Source: Panaeolus papilionaceus
Lineage: Eukaryota; Basidiomycota; Agaricomycetes; Agaricales
Direction of reading: 5' to 3'
DNA: 64,000 bases
Assembly: GCA_015501605.1 (NCBI GenBank)
Contig: JADNRZ010000002.1
Location: forward strand, 1,612,001 to 1,676,000
The translations under genes were made by a program, and so were the position numbers. Below the pieces are notes generated by a model that was not told where the DNA came from, did no database searches, and saw nothing but the letters and a program-made list of their open reading frames with translations. Positions 34,210-47,341 of the stretch are shown here, piece after piece. The first letter of the stretch is position 1. Each line of letters begins with the position of its first letter.

Positions 34210-37200
34210 TTATTGCACGACTTCAAGGAAGATGTCCCCGTATGGCCCCCGTTGTTCCAGGCGAAGGAGATCCCTTGTCGATAAAACTTCCATAATATCA
34301 GTCATCTGATCTCCCCATCGACTCGATTGAAATTTACCAAGGCAATGATAGAACGCTGCTGCTGCCACATGTCGCGTACTTGTCATTTGTGGAGTGACCT
34401 TTTCAAAGGTTAGCCGCCCATTAGGTTGAGGGAGAGTTTGACATTGCATCTTGGCATATCTGACACATGTTATTCTCCCAGCAGACAAGTGCAGATGAGA
34501 ATTACTCACTCCAGGAAGTTGAAAGAATTCTTTTCCATTGCGATCAAGTTTACATCTGACTTCTGGGTATCTTGTTGTGTCTCGAGCTGCGTTTCTTCCA
34601 GCTGCGTTCCAGGCCCATGCTCTGTAAGCGAGACATCAATTCCAGGAGACCTGGGCGACAGTATATGATCATACCATTGAACATAAACTCGTCATCTGGC
34701 AGAAATGTCTCTCGTTGGCTGATTATAGGAGAGATACCGATCGCGTTCAAACTATTTCTCTGACTGTAAATGAGTGGGCTTCCTCTCCTACTGATCGAGC
34801 GACTCCGAATTCTTATGTCCACCATGTCTGGTATGGTACTTCCATTGGGCTGCGTATGAGGTGCGTTAAAACTGGATGAGCTTGGAAGGGCGTTGTCCCA
34901 AGGGAATAAGGAGCTTTTCTGAGAACTCGCAGCGTTCTCTTTGTCCAGTATACCTGGGTTCAATGCAAATGCGTTGGGATCTACGACTGACGACGTCCTT
35001 GACCCCCTACGCCCCCTGCCAGGCTCCTGATAAGTTTCATAAGCATATCATGACGCTGGTATACCGATTTCTGATGTACCTCTGATGATTGGCGGTGCTC
35101 TCCTCCATTTCCGAATAACAAGTCTGCGTCTAGAGAACAGTGTGGTGAGGATCTCGGGTGAATGCGATTTCTCATACCGCCTTGAGGTTGAATATTCCAG
35201 TCCATATTCATGTCATTTGCAAGGTCAGGCACCAATTCTAGTGGACCTGGTGTTCCATCTTCTCTGACCACCAGGGTCACCTTGCGGCGCTTGGTGGCTC
35301 GTTGCTCTGCCCAGGAATCAGCATGTCTAGCAGGATTGTGCCTCCGTTCATGTGCAAATACACCTACCATCACGCAGAAGTCCAGTTCTAAATTCTATCT
35401 GCGCGCGGAGGTTGTCCTCCCAAAAGGCGATTAGATCTGGGTTGGTGACTAGGTGAAAGGATGATTAGCATCATCTGGTGAGGACGACACAGGATAGGGC
35501 GTACTTTGCTTGGGTGCGCCCCATATAAGGTCTTCCACCATCTTCCCGCTCTCCCTCTCAAGTTGCTTGAGCCGCATTGCTCGTTTGATCTCCTTCTGGG
35601 ACTCGAGATAACGAGCCCGAGCAACCTGTGGGTAATAAGGTCAGCACGTTCTCTATATCACGATTTTACAAACGAACTTTCAACTCATCGTCTGTCAACT
35701 CGATTCGAGTGTCAAGTAATAGACGAGTCCGTTTCAATTTTCGCCCCACTCCCACTTGCTGAGGGATAGGTTGACTCAAGTCTTCCTCCTGAGAACCGAG
35801 ACCCATCGCCTCCATGACTCTCTCCAGTGATAGGCGTGGTGACGCTATGCCACGAATAACGGTCGGAGTATTACTATTCCCCGTTGGTTTTCCTGTTTCG
35901 AGGTCTGCGTGATTAGCGTCATTGTTTCTGAACTGCAAAATTAATCCAGACCTGCGACAGGTGACTAAAACACAATGGGACTGCCGTTAGTCCTTCAACC
36001 ATAAGCCGAAACTGCTGGACTTACAGTTCCCCTGGGCGTTGCAGTAGGTAATATCAATTGCTGGTCCATTTCTTCACCTCGGAAATTATTCTCGTCAAAG
36101 TTGAAATCATTTGGTACGGCATCCTGGAAAATGTCAATCCTCACTACGTCGTCCGTGACAAGGACTGGCCCAGCCAGTCCCTCATTTTGCGCCTCTCTGG
36201 CACTACAGCATGAAATAAGCGTATATAAACTTAGGTTCAAACAAGACCAACACACCCTTTACTGCATGCTGTTTTAGCTGGAGAAATATTCCAACCCAGC
36301 TCGCGAGCGAGGTCGTCGCCTATTCCGGGTCCTTCGCTGAGGTCAAACCCGTCGGAGAGTGGAAAAAAGAAGTCAAAGCCACCATCTACGTGCGAAGACG
36401 ATGGTTCCAAGTCTTGTCCAGGGCCAGAGTTGTTGGCGAAAGACAAGTCGAAAGATGCAGAAAGTAAGTGTTCGTGATTTTCCTGAAGAGTGTGGACTTC
36501 CTTTCGCACTACTTCGACAGCAGCTTTTTTGGCGGTTTTGCTGGCCCTTTTTCTTGGCTTATCCCCAGCCTTAGGGTCAAAATCGTCATCGGACACGCCT
36601 GCATTGCCATAGTTGTCGTTATTCAGGTTTAGATATACGTCCCAATCCTTGAAATCAATGATTACATTGCCATTCAAACACAAAGGACATAAAAGCACCC
36701 ATCGGATTACGTACCGCAACCAGGGCGTCAAATTCCAATGCAGATGCCGATCTTGGATCGGGAACCATGGTGACGGCAGCAGGACTAACAACATGAAGTC
36801 AGGTTAGAAGGCCTCGCTTTTTTTGCTGCACGCTGCGATGACAAGTTCATTGCAACTTCCTACCGGGCAACTGGGTTCGTCATGAGCGCTTGTCCATCAT
36901 GAGTGCCGGAAGCGCGCATATCCTGGACAACCTTCTTCAAAGATACGACGCAATTCGTAACGTCTGTCATAAATATCTCTTGTTTGACTGAATAGGTCGC
37001 ATATATGAGGTCCATGATGAACAGGGGAGAGAATCAGGTTATTTAAAAACTCATTACCTTTGTAGACGCTGCCGAGGAGTTGGTCAACCAAAATGTGAGC
37101 GCGCGAGGAGAAGCTCGTGTAGTAACACAAAGACATACCGGACTACACCAAACATCAGATTGCTGGACAGACGCAACGCTAAAGGCTCTGCGGGTTCAGA

Positions 37201-37400
37201 AATCAATTCACAGAGTTGGGCAATGTCAGCAGTCATAACGGAGCGTCTAGGTAACTTTTTGAAGGCCGACTTTGAGCCAAGGGTCGCAGCAAGCCTTGAA
37301 AAACGTCACTTGGAGTAAAGTCGCTAATTGTTTTATTTACACACCATAATAAACCGAAGCCACTATCACGCTTCGAGAGGAGTTCAGGAGTGAAGAACAT
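34210..37400 (-). CDS. REC8: Meiotic cohesin kleisin REC8
   Basis: This is a kleisin subunit of cohesin, most like REC8. The N-terminal SMC3-binding domain reads MFFTPELLSKRDSGFGLLW (ATG at 37400), then LAATLGSKSAFKKLPRRSVM, TADIAQLCELISEPAEPLAL and RLSSNLMFGVV, as in fungal REC8. RAD21 differs, with a shorter WLAAHMERK-type start. The continuation is IFMTDVTNCVVSLKKVVQDMRAS. A long disordered middle (35000-36700) contains acidic patches (DLSEGPGIGDDLARELGW) and Ser/Arg-rich stretches (RIRSRSISRRGSP), where separase sites would be expected. The C-terminal winged helix that binds SMC1 is present: AKMQCQTLPQPNGRLTFEKV, TPQMTSTRHVAAAAFYHCL and STRDLLRLEQRGPYGDIFLEV, ending at 34210. About a dozen introns interrupt it, so internal exon joins in the middle are approximate. 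Confidence 0.82.
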
Positions 37401-37693
37401 TCTTGACTTTCTGTCCAGGTGTCGAGGTCCTCGAACATTGGGATTTTAACGAAGCAAAGGAGGAACTAAACAGCTTGTCTTTATATTACAGTTTTGCAAG
37501 TGAATTTAAGTAGAGTAAAAAAGTTCGAAATGATGATCGAGCAGAAGAAGACGAGATTGTCTGAGCATAGACAGATGTCAACACAGAAACCCCGACCCTT
37601 AAAAATAAGTGTACACCAGCATATATTAACGAAAAATGACCATTTCGATAAACACCGTCACCCATATCTTCAGTCATAGAAATATCCCCCCTT

Positions 37694-39906
37694 TTAAAAT
37701 GTAACCCATTTCTGTCCTTCTGTACCTGCAAGTCTAGCAAAGAGGTCATCCCTAGATCCAACCCATACAAATTTATCTTCTTTCGTCTCCCTATGCCCAT
37801 CAGACTCATCACTCCATTTAATCTGAAGACCCTTCAGAAGACCCTGCTTCTTGATTCCCTTAATCGAGGTCAAAGGGAAGGAAAGCGTCGGGACCTGTGA
37901 CGTCAGAGGAGTGAAGAAAAAGGAATTGGGCGTTACAGTGATGAGACCAGGTGAAGAGGTGTGTTGACAAGGATATGCTTTCAAAGTAAAGTTGGGTCAT
38001 TTAGCACCTGTCACATTAATTACGAATACGCTGTACTTACTGTGGTTCTCGATATTGGCCTGAGGTTGTGCAATTCCGAACGAACTAGGAACCAGTGGAT
38101 GTTGACCAGGGTTGCCTTCATGAATCGGCCACTGAGGAATCGTTCAGTCTTTGCTTTTGAAAAGCAATGTGGCTGCATTACCGCTTGTCCTAGGTTGAGG
38201 CGCTTCAAGTTTCCAATGGCAGATTTCCCCGTGTGTAGTCGGTGACCCCACTTTTTCCAGTCGATGTTTGATTCATAAGGTTCAGGGACTGCATCTGGGA
38301 GATCCGTAGCTTGCTGAGCCCTCGGCTTCCTAGGGAGTCGTCGAGGTCTAACCTCCAACCCAGCAGCAACTCGTCTGGAAATGAGCTCCATGGCATATTC
38401 TGCATCAGTAGGTGCATCTCCAAACGCGGGAGGTAGTCTATTAAATCATAAGCAGAGTTGATATCTAAAGATTATTCAAGCTTGCCTTGATCTTTCTTCG
38501 GAGGAAAGACAAGCAATGATGGGTGTAAGGTGCCAAAAAATGGCTCCAATTGTAAAGGACATGAGTTTGAGGAAGTACTGAGGAGGTAAAAGGGTGACAA
38601 GGAATACAATGCACAAAGCCTGAGGAATTGATTAATATTAATATAGTGATGGTTGAGTCGATAAAGTTTCTGTACAATGACGTATCTAATGGAAACCGAG
38701 GGCCTACGCCAGATGAAGATGCTGCAAAGGATGAGAGTTGCACTAGAGAGAAGGGTCTGTAGCAACATACTTTCTGAGCCTTTCGTGCAAATCAGCAATT
38801 TCTGATAAGATCAAAAGAATCGCTCTTTTCAAGTCTTGTTCGTGCTGGTCTTTCGGGTCATTGTCGAGGATGATAGGTTCCGCGGCCAATTTACTGCCCT
38901 GCGGATCTTCGAGTGTTGGACTCGACTGATTGGCACTTATTTTACCCTTTCCTACCTTGGACGCCAACTTCTTCTTCCTCGAAGACTCTATGAGTCTAAA
39001 GAGGTGCCAAATGTCTTTAAGTCCTGATGAGGGTACGGAGAATCTATCTGATACTTGTCGTCCAAATGTGTTCGCGTCGATAACTTGTTCGCGATGTCGA
39101 TGCAGTTCTTCGATACTGGGGTAAAGAAACACTTTCCGCTTTACGAGCACCACCAGAATACCTAGAACGGCACCCGCAGAGAGAAGGTTGTACCACCATA
39201 ATATCCAGTATATCTGGAAATATGAGCGATGGAAGTAAACGGCATCGGGGTATAATAACCTACAGAGCACCATACAAAACTCATTGAAAATTCTTTCCAT
39301 GTTGCCAATTTAAAGATGACCTTGAGAAAGTGGCCATAAGGTTCATAAGCAACGAGATAGAGCCTTTGAGTTGTAACGTGGAGCCGTGAAATGCTGAATG
39401 TTTGGGGTTGTGGTCGAGGAGGAGGCAGATTTGGAACAACCCAATCCTGTGTTAAGTAAAGTACCATTGGATTACGATATGTCAAGAAGTATGTGTTGAC
39501 ATCAACAAACCTTTGCAATTCCTTCACAGATGCTCCTCGTAGGAATGCTTGCGTTAAAGTGTTCCTCCTCTGTGGTTTTGTGCGATGATGTTTTATCTTC
39601 TACATCACCAGAGTTGACCCTGTCTTCACACAGGGTTTCTGCTTGAGCCGGACCAGAATCAGGATCAAGAACGGTAACCTCTTGAACATACTGTCCAATA
39701 TATACAAAAGGTTTTAGATACAGTAATTTCCCGTAAGAATATAAGGTTACCGTGGTGAATAATCGAAGAAAACGATCAATTTCGTCATTGTCATATGCGT
39801 CTCTTAATTGCTGTTCTGTAGGCTCTGCTGGTAAGTCATCCACGACGACTTCATCTTGTTGGGGTTCCTCCATAGATAGGTCATGATCTTGAAGAGAGTC
39901 ACTCAT
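37694..39906 (-). CDS. GRAMD4-like membrane protein with C-terminal GRAM domain
   Basis: This integral membrane protein ends in a GRAM domain, resembling the GRAMD4 family and its fungal relatives. The ATG at 39906 begins MSDSLQDHDLSMEEPQQDEV. A soluble region follows with DWVVPNLPPPRPQPQTFS and LHVTTQRLYLVAYEPYGHFL. Membrane segments are near 39240-39180 (YWILWWYNLLSAGAVLGILVVL) and at about 38660-38540 (LCIVFLVTLLPPQYFLKLMS, FTIGAIFWHLTPIIACLSS). A helical loop carries RSRKKKLASKVGKGKISA-type basic sequence and LKRAILLILSEIADLHERLR. After RPRRLPRKPRAQQATDLPDA, the C-terminal GRAM domain contains GLITVTPNSFFFTPLTSQ and LQIKWSDESDGHRETKEDKF. It ends with LFARLAGTEGQKWVTF at 37694. Relatives are linked to mitochondria or ER; the exact role is unknown. 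It is divergent from INCENP. Confidence 0.75.
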
Positions 39907-40136
39907 AAGTAGAAGAATGGTAATGGGAGGAGACAAGGCTCGTCTTGGAGTACCAATATAAATCTAATTGACATTGCATCATGGCTGTGGTGATTCAAAG
40001 CCACTTACAACCCCGGCCTCAATAAAATAGTGTGGTGTTTAAGTACACGATCATGTGACGAACGCGATGCCTTGACTGTTGACCGATTCAACCGTCAACT
40101 TGCCTTGTCTACCTCGTTCTTAACTCTTTACCAATC
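39907..40136. promoter_or_regulatory. Bidirectional promoter, GRAMD4-like / INCENP
   Basis: This is a 230-bp divergent gap between ATGs at 39906 and 40137. A tgtgacgaacgcgatgc stretch near 40054-40070 contains an acgcga core (40062-40067) similar to G1/S cell-cycle boxes. That would suit a mitotic gene such as INCENP, but one copy is weak evidence. Confidence 0.4.
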
Positions 40137-43100
40137 ATGGAGTACCCAGGCCTTCTCAACTGGGCCAATTCAATCCGCCTTACTATGTCAAATGACAGCG
40201 GACGTCAACTTTTTAAGGATCAAGTCCAAACCCATGGATTTTTATTTCTAGATGACTACTTGGATAATATCGTATCAGGAGGAAAACAAGAGTGAGTGTT
40301 TTGAGGAATAATGCACACTAAATCTCATACCTCGAATAGTCCATTGATAGAGCTCGTCAAAACTCCTGGAAGGAAAAAGGCGATAGCCCGTAAACCTAAA
40401 TTGATGTCCAAATTGTCTGTTGTTTCCTTGTCGCTGGATGTGAGTTCCCCATCATGTTTTTCTTTTCATATTGCCCGGACTTATCATGACTCAGGGAAAC
40501 GGTTCTGAGTGGAACCAGAACAATGAATCTTTAGAAAAGCGTTCCAGCTTTACTGAAACACAGCGGTCCCAACAAGAAACCCTGGCCCCCATTCCAGCCG
40601 GTTCTCAACCAGAGCAAACGCAATCCGGAAAACGGATCCCCGCTCTCGATGACGGTCTTGCTGCACCACAACCTGACCTCAACGATTTGTCTGTCATTGC
40701 TGAGGATGATGAACCATCAGAGAGAAGCCAAATTCTGCCGCCCAAAAACCAAAGTGATTCTTATTCCGGCACCACTTCGTCTCGAGTGTCTAAAGGAAAG
40801 GAGGAGGAGGAAGTACTACAAACGCTGCCACCCAAGTCAGATATGGAGATTGATGATCAACCTATTTATGAAGGGCCTGAGGTTGTGGCTACTCAAACCG
40901 ACGACCAATTGCTGGAACTATCCATCCATGAAAAGCCACTTGATGAAGTGGACACCCGATTAGAAACGGAAGATGTTTTGATGGACGACGCGCAAGAATA
41001 TACCACGCACATGCAGATAGATCCAAAAGTCTCCGAGAAAACGGCAACATACTTTCCCTTCCTTCCTGACCCAGCGCCGTTGCGAAAGTCAATCAAGTTA
41101 GGTGCGCAGACTCCTGGAGCCGCTATTGGTGGAAAAAGGACGTCTTGGCTGAAGAAAGGGCGGGATCTGAAGGCTTTGGAGATGACAATCCAAAAGCCTC
41201 TTCCTGCATCAAACTCGAATCCTGCAACCCAACCCCCATCTCAGGGAACGAAGAGGAAAAGCGGAGATCCTAGTCCCTCAACACAGTCCACAACCACAGG
41301 ACACGGGGAATCTCGTCAGTCCAAGGTTGCCAAGCTTAGCAAGGGTGAATCACCCTCTAGCAATTTGGAGGATACAAAAACCACCGTCAACGCCACAACG
41401 TCAAGAGCTAATCAAATGGACGCGGAGGAGGGGATACCCGAATTTGCTCAGGAGGGTGTGCTCGACCGTCTGAAAAAGACTGTCGAGGACTTAGGCTCCC
41501 GACCTGGCAAGTCGATGATGGCGAAAAGTCTGGGAGGGGATGCCGCCGTAGCCCTGGCAGAGGCTAGGGCAGCTGCCGAAGAGAGGGTTGCCAAACGGGA
41601 CCGGATTGAGGAAGAGCATACGATGGCCATGCAGAAGCCATTTAGCGTTTTGGACTCAGTCGAGCTACCACTGAAGACTAGCGGCTCAGGTTCCGATATT
41701 CTTGATTTGTTCCCTGGCGAGGGTCGAATGAAAGAAAAAGGGAAAGCGCCAGAGAAACCCTTCCAGTTTATGCCCAAAGAAACAAGCGCAACGTTTGCGA
41801 ATGAAGACCTCAAAAGGACAAGCATATCGACTACTCCTCCGAACTCCCCTCCTCCCAAGGTTACATCGTCACAACCACCACCCCCACCCCCCGTCGTTTT
41901 CAACAAACCAACTCCTGTATTTGTGCCTCCCGCTTCCCTTCTAGTCCAGGAACCAGCTCCTTCAGTATTTTCAAGCAAGCCAGCGCCTAAACCAAGCCCC
42001 ATCTTCTCTGTTCCGAACAACCCCTTTGCTGCCGCTCTGAGCTCTTTTGCAGAGAAATACGTCTCGCCTCCTCTCACAACCCACTCAACGCTTGAAAGTG
42101 TACAATCTGACCGAATCTTCGATGATGACACCACCCCCGCATGGCTACCCACTACTCAGAATACGGAATATACGCAGTCACAACCTCAGACGCAAATATG
42201 TGACGAAGATGACAGCTGGCCGGTTGATGAGAAGCTTGCAGCAGGTGTTCAGTGGACGTTCGGAAGCAAAGAAGACAGCATGACTTGGAGTACACTTCCC
42301 TCTCAAAGCCAGCGAGGTGATACGGGGACATCCTCTATAAAACTGAAAGGCACCACCATTCCAGGCACATTTAATAACACACCTGCAGAGGAGGTACAAG
42401 ATGAGGAGCTCATAGGACGTGATCACGAGCTAGAGGAAATCGTTCTTGGTAATTCTAGGGAAAAGATTGCAGAGGTAAGCATTCGATTCGTCATTATCTT
42501 TCCCTGTTTCACACTTCTGCGATTCTAGCCACCACGCAGTCAAAGCCAAATGTCATCCGCCTCGTCTGAGTCTTCTCAATCCCAGATCGGCTTCTTTGGG
42601 CAGGCAAGCAAGTTGCTCAGCAGCGCTTTAGGCACAGCCAAGAAAAAGCAACCAGAAGTCAAAAAAGTATTACAGAAAGCGGCGGAAGCGGCGAAAAAGG
42701 TGAGCTCACTAATGTTTATTACAACCAAAATCTGACTCCTTTTAGCAACAAGAGGAGACCGATAAGAAGGCTGCTCGTTTGAAGGAAATGGAAAGTCGAC
42801 GCCAACTGGCTTTACAAAGGAAAGCAGAGGAGGAGAAGGTCAAAGCTGCGGAAGAAGAGCGCAAAATGAAGGAAGAAGTCGAGCGCCGTAAACGTGAACG
42901 AGAGGACTTGACTGATAAAAGGGCCCTGAAGGCAACATCAAGCAAGAAGGTGGGATATGTATCCAAACAAGCGTTTTTAATTTTTAACATCCGTATTTCC
43001 AGGACGAAGACATAAAGTCTCGCAAGATGGAGGTCGACAAGAAACCAGAGTTGAAGAAACCCTCTTCCAGCGTTTTCGGCGGTAAAATGCCTCTCAAAAC

Positions 43101-43635
43101 GGCTATGAAGCAGCCCGCGCAAACGAGCAATTCATCGATATTTGGACAATCGTCCAAAGAGTCTTCGAGAGCTGCGGAAACATCCAACAATACTCTCAAG
43201 AACAAAATGAACCCTTCCTCTTCTAAAGCGCAGTATGACGATGAGATTGTCCATCCTTCTCAAGCTCTTCAGACGCAAATGGCTGCTCGTGCAAAAGCGC
43301 AGTTGGAGGCAGCAAAGCATCAAGTCACCAGTGAAAGCATCGAACTACCTGAAGTCAACAGCGAATACTCCGACTCGGACGATGAAGACCGGAAGCGCAC
43401 ATTCGACCCTCCAGACTGGGCCCAATCCCCTGAGCTACGATCAGCCCTCGAACAACAGAGTACCATCAATCCCGACGACATATTTGGGGCTGTGCGGCCA
43501 CTCAAAATGGAAGAAATATTCAAGAATCGTACAGGAAGATTTAGAGCCCGAACAAGTTCTGCTAATTGGACTGGCGCTGACAGACTCACTGCTCAAGAGG
43601 AGGCAGAGTATGCCAGACGGATGGGATTCAAGTAG
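40137..43635 (+). CDS. INCENP/Sli15-like chromosomal passenger protein
   Basis: This is a likely inner centromere protein, the scaffold that binds and activates Aurora B. The N-terminus from 40137 (MEYPGLLNWANSIRLTMSND, DYLDNIVSGG) fits the helix that docks on Survivin and Borealin. The long middle (about 40500-42530) is disordered, acidic and Ser/Pro-rich, with microtubule-binding-like basic stretches. From about 42750 an extended charged helix appears: KEMESRRQLALQRKAEEEKVKAAEEERK, written here in parts, continues with KMKEEVERRKREREDLTDK and fits a single-alpha-helix domain. The C-terminal IN-box is clear: DWAQSPELRSALEQQSTINP, DDIFGAVRPLKMEEIFKNRT and RFRARTSSANWTGADRLT. The TSSANW contains the TSS motif that Aurora B phosphorylates. 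Identity rests mainly on the IN-box and the helix, since the middle is poorly conserved in any INCENP. Confidence 0.82.
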
Positions 43636-44022
43636 TATTAATCTGACTATTACTTATTAGCATCATCATATTGTATCATATATCACATTAAATTATTCCG
43701 ATCGAGTTGATACAAACATTTTATCTATGATGAGCGGCTATATCAATCAAACTCATAGTCATAATGATATCAACGAGTTTAACAGTCAGATACAAGGATT
43801 CAGAAGCACGAAAGGGGGGATCACGTGCGGAAGATCTTGTTCTCAGCGTCACTGCCACACGAGTCGTTGAGTTGAAGGGCTACAGTCTGAGGAAACGTAT
43901 TCCAACAAAGTTTGTTTTCAACAGCACCCATTGAGGATCTTTTTTTTTCTTTATCTTTATTAACTGTTCTCATTTCTTTGTCGTTGTATAAAAGCAATAC
44001 CCGCAGGATATTCTCCCATTCT
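43636..44022. other. Gap between INCENP and DCP2
   Basis: These 387 bp hold the INCENP 3' end and the DCP2 promoter. A pyrimidine-rich tract (tctttttttttctttatctt, 43938-43957) lies about 65 bp before the DCP2 ATG, and a short TATA-like tgtataaaag follows at 43985-43994. Nothing else was seen. Confidence 0.45.
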
Positions 44023-46383
44023 ATGGCTTCTTCATCATCCTCATCCCCCGAGGTTCCACCAGCGGGACCAGTTCCTATAAACAGTCTTACTCGATATTCT
44101 TATGAAGGAGTCTCTAAAGCAGAAGTTCTAGAAGATCTATCTAGGTTTGTCAAAGGCCACTGAGCCACATGGAAGTAGGCGCTGACCTACAATTCAGTCG
44201 ATTCATTTTAAATCTCCCGGATGAAGAGTTGAATCAAGTAGAAAGGGTGTCTTTTCAGGTCGAACAAGCGTACGTGATCCTCTGGATACAAAAGATTAGC
44301 TGCTCATAATTATTGTACGAAAGTCATTGGTTTTATGAAGATTTTATTCGAGAACAGAATGATAAGCTCCCATCCCTATCTCTGAAAGCCTTCTCAAGAG
44401 AACTATTTATCGCTTGTCCGCTATTACACCCTTGGAGGGACAATCACGAGCAAGCATTCGAACAATTCATGGCCTACAAGACACGTGTACCTGTGTGCGG
44501 TGCCATAATGCTCAACTCAACCCTTGACAAGGTTTGCAACAGTCGCAATAAGTGATCGCATTGCCACTGATGGTTTTACAGTGTGTGCTAGTCAAGGGTT
44601 ATAAATCTGGGTCGGGATGGGGTTTTCCAAAGGGTAAAATCAATGAAGGGGAACCTAGACCGGCGTGCGCTGTCAGAGAAGTAAGTACAATCCTTCGGAT
44701 GTCGCCCAAGCTAATTGCCGCTAGGTTCTCGAGGAAACCGGCCACAACCTTGCAGGTCTCATAGACCCCGAACATGTCATTGAAATGACCATCAAGGAAC
44801 AGAAGATTTCCCTCTTCATTGTACCTAATGTTCCAGAAGATACAGTATTCGAGACAAGGACAAGGAAAGAAATTTCGGTGCGTTTTAAACCTAATCTTCA
44901 TCTTTTACTTAGCCATAGGTCGTAATCCGTCAGGATATTGCTTGGTTCAAGCTGGCAGACCTTCCTACCTGGAAACGTAACAAGACAGTAGCAGGCAAAT
45001 TCTACCTGATCTCGCCATTCATTGGGTATGTGCTATCATTATAATCTACCGCGTCCTTGTCGCGCTCAAAGCAGTTTCAGGCCACTCAAGAAGTTTATTT
45101 ACGAATACAAAGCCATGCAGAAGAATCGAAATAAACAGAAGGGCAAAAAGGCTCAAGCTGCGGTTACTGGTATGACAATTGCCCCACCCGAAGTGTTACC
45201 CGTTCAGGCGAAGAACACGCCGCCCCCACTACCAAAGGCACAGGACGTTACAACTTCTGCGCCCCTAGACCCACATCTTGCTCGACTGCTAACAAACCTT
45301 GCGCAATCATCATTAACAGCTCCGCCACCTAAAGCGGAGCCACAACCCGCGCCTGTCGAAACCGCAGAAGTTGTCTCAGGAGCCAAGCCCCCTATCAATC
45401 ATGGGTCGACAGAAGCGCCCGATCAGCATCATCTGGACGAACCATCTGCTCAACAGGTTCCCTTACCTCATCTTGGTGGAGAGCCCGTGGGGCCGTCGGT
45501 ATCAGCAGCGATTCTGCAACCCGCAGAGCATTTGCCGAAGGAAGTCGTCGCTCTCAGTAACCCCAATAACGTTCCAAAGACGCTGGACATTGATTCCGAC
45601 ACACCTACATCGCCTCTTCACTCTGCCCGGCGTTCGTCTACTGCAGATATATCCCCTTATTTAAGCAGGGCCGTTGAGGTGCCTTCTTCAGCCAAAAGGT
45701 TGAAGCAATTATCGCTCTTGGAATCTGTTGCTGATGAATCTGCCCGTATGGCCCCACTGATTGCTGCTCGTGCCGCAATGGCTAGTCGAGGGCCTGCCCC
45801 AAATAGCTATCCTCAACCATCTCCCTCAGTCCCTCCTCAGCCAATAGCCATGCAACATGGTATGCATGGAATTCCCAGTGTCTTTTCGGGGCCAGCCTAT
45901 AAATTTCCCAACCAATACCCCAACCAAATGCTTGAGCATGACCATTATCAACTTCGCTCAAGAACGAGTCAAGCGATACATCGTGGACCTGCACACAATG
46001 TGACAGGGAGTGTCAATATCAAGCAGAATCAATTACTGAACACTCTTAATAATGCGCGTGGTATCCCCATGGATGCTAGTTTTCCACCATTGCATCAGCC
46101 ACGGCCGATGATGGATCCATCTCAATTCCACTTACCTCCACCACATATGATCCAGCAACCTCCTCTATCTACGGGACCCACTAATCTCAGCTTCCCTAAT
46201 CCACATCCTCAACTACATATTCCAGGTGTCAACCATTTGCCCAACGGTATACCCATTCCACCCATCCCCCCTCACAACATGCCTCCTAGCTCGCACAACC
46301 CTTCAACGGTGTCTTTATTGTCTATCCTCAATGGTAAACCAAATCATATGAACTCGTTCCCTCCCTCCAACGGACTTCGATGA
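44023..46383 (+). CDS. DCP2: mRNA-decapping enzyme subunit DCP2
   Basis: This is the catalytic Nudix hydrolase that removes the 5' cap from mRNA in P-bodies. The N-terminal regulatory domain comes through short exons: [34 protein letters not shown] and [17 protein letters not shown]. It continues with [20 protein letters not shown] and [17 protein letters not shown]. The Nudix box reads [20 protein letters not shown], then REVLEETGH, with all catalytic glutamates in place. Box B follows with [12 protein letters not shown] and [18 protein letters not shown]. The C-terminal half is a long disordered Pro/Gln/His-rich tail. It contains a short leucine-rich motif, [10 protein letters not shown] (about 46310-46340), which matches the LL-x-x-L decapping-activator-binding motif of fungal Dcp2. 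The protein ends at 46383. Five or more short introns cut the N-terminal half. Confidence 0.94.
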
Positions 46384-47341
46384 GATTTTCTTCACCGTTG
46401 GGAACGACCCTTGTTTTATTCCCAGTTTGCAAACCATACTTTCTAATCATCCACTTATCGGCGATTTTTGTTGCTCTTACGTTAGTTACGCGGATGCCAC
46501 GTTCTTTCACCCGTCTGTCGTTCATACCAAACGTTCACTATTCTATACACCTCTTTCTCATGTCCACTTTCCCTCATTCATTGGCACTAGTCTGTTTTTG
46601 TTGTCTGCACATCGTGTAAATAGTATACATTGTAGCAATTTTGTTGATTTTCACAAGTTAATTCTGTGTCCATAGTTGCAAGGTCGTGGCTCCTCCAAAA
46701 TGTATTCATCACCATAGATCATCGATGTGGGTTTCCTAAGTATCGGCTTGAGCTGTATCAGACCCTACTCATTGGCTAATTTCACTTCGCTTTCTTGACT
46801 TTATCAGAACATCCTACTTTGTTGCAGTACACTTTATCTCGAGGCAAGACAATGTCCTTAAAAGAACCGAGTATATCTAGGCTTATGGGGAACAATAAAT
46901 TTGAGATGAATGACTGATTTTTATCGGAAACGTTCTTGGGTAAGTTGACGAAAACGTTAGCCGTTCGGTAACCTGTTGTGCCCCAGACTTCACGTCAACG
47001 GTGTGAAGGAATACCGATAGTAGACATCAGATACCTCAACCCTGTCTGGCAAAGGGAAGATATAAAAGGACGGAGAGTGGATCAGATAGCTGGCACGTTA
47101 TCAAAGAAAACTCCGCGAACGTTGACATTGTTGTCAAACCGGATAGAAGCTTCATGTCAAAAAACACAGCCCATTTCCATGGCTTCCTCGTGCTAAAGAT
47201 GAGAATGGCAAACAAACGTAATGTAGGCTCAGCACCTAGCAGCTGTAAAAATCCATTTGAAAGCTGAGCTGTTTTTCATTTGGCGCCTACTCTAATAAAT
47301 CAAAACCTGGGGATGTTGTCGGGGCCATCATACCCATATGT
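46384..47341. other. Gap downstream of DCP2
   Basis: These 958 bp follow DCP2 and precede the stop of the small minus-strand gene. A 72-codon plus-strand frame (46978-47196) lacks an ATG start and resembles no family I know. I see no RNA gene. Both genes' 3' untranslated regions must lie here. Confidence 0.4.

Noticed and set aside
33934..34284. A plus-strand 116-codon frame between IDI1 and REC8.
   Set aside because: It starts with GTG, overlaps the conserved REC8 winged-helix exon and has no recognisable motifs.
41448..42152. A 234-codon minus-strand frame opposite INCENP.
   Set aside because: It is Gly/Ser-rich as expected from the reverse of a Pro/Ser-rich coding exon, and has no family resemblance.
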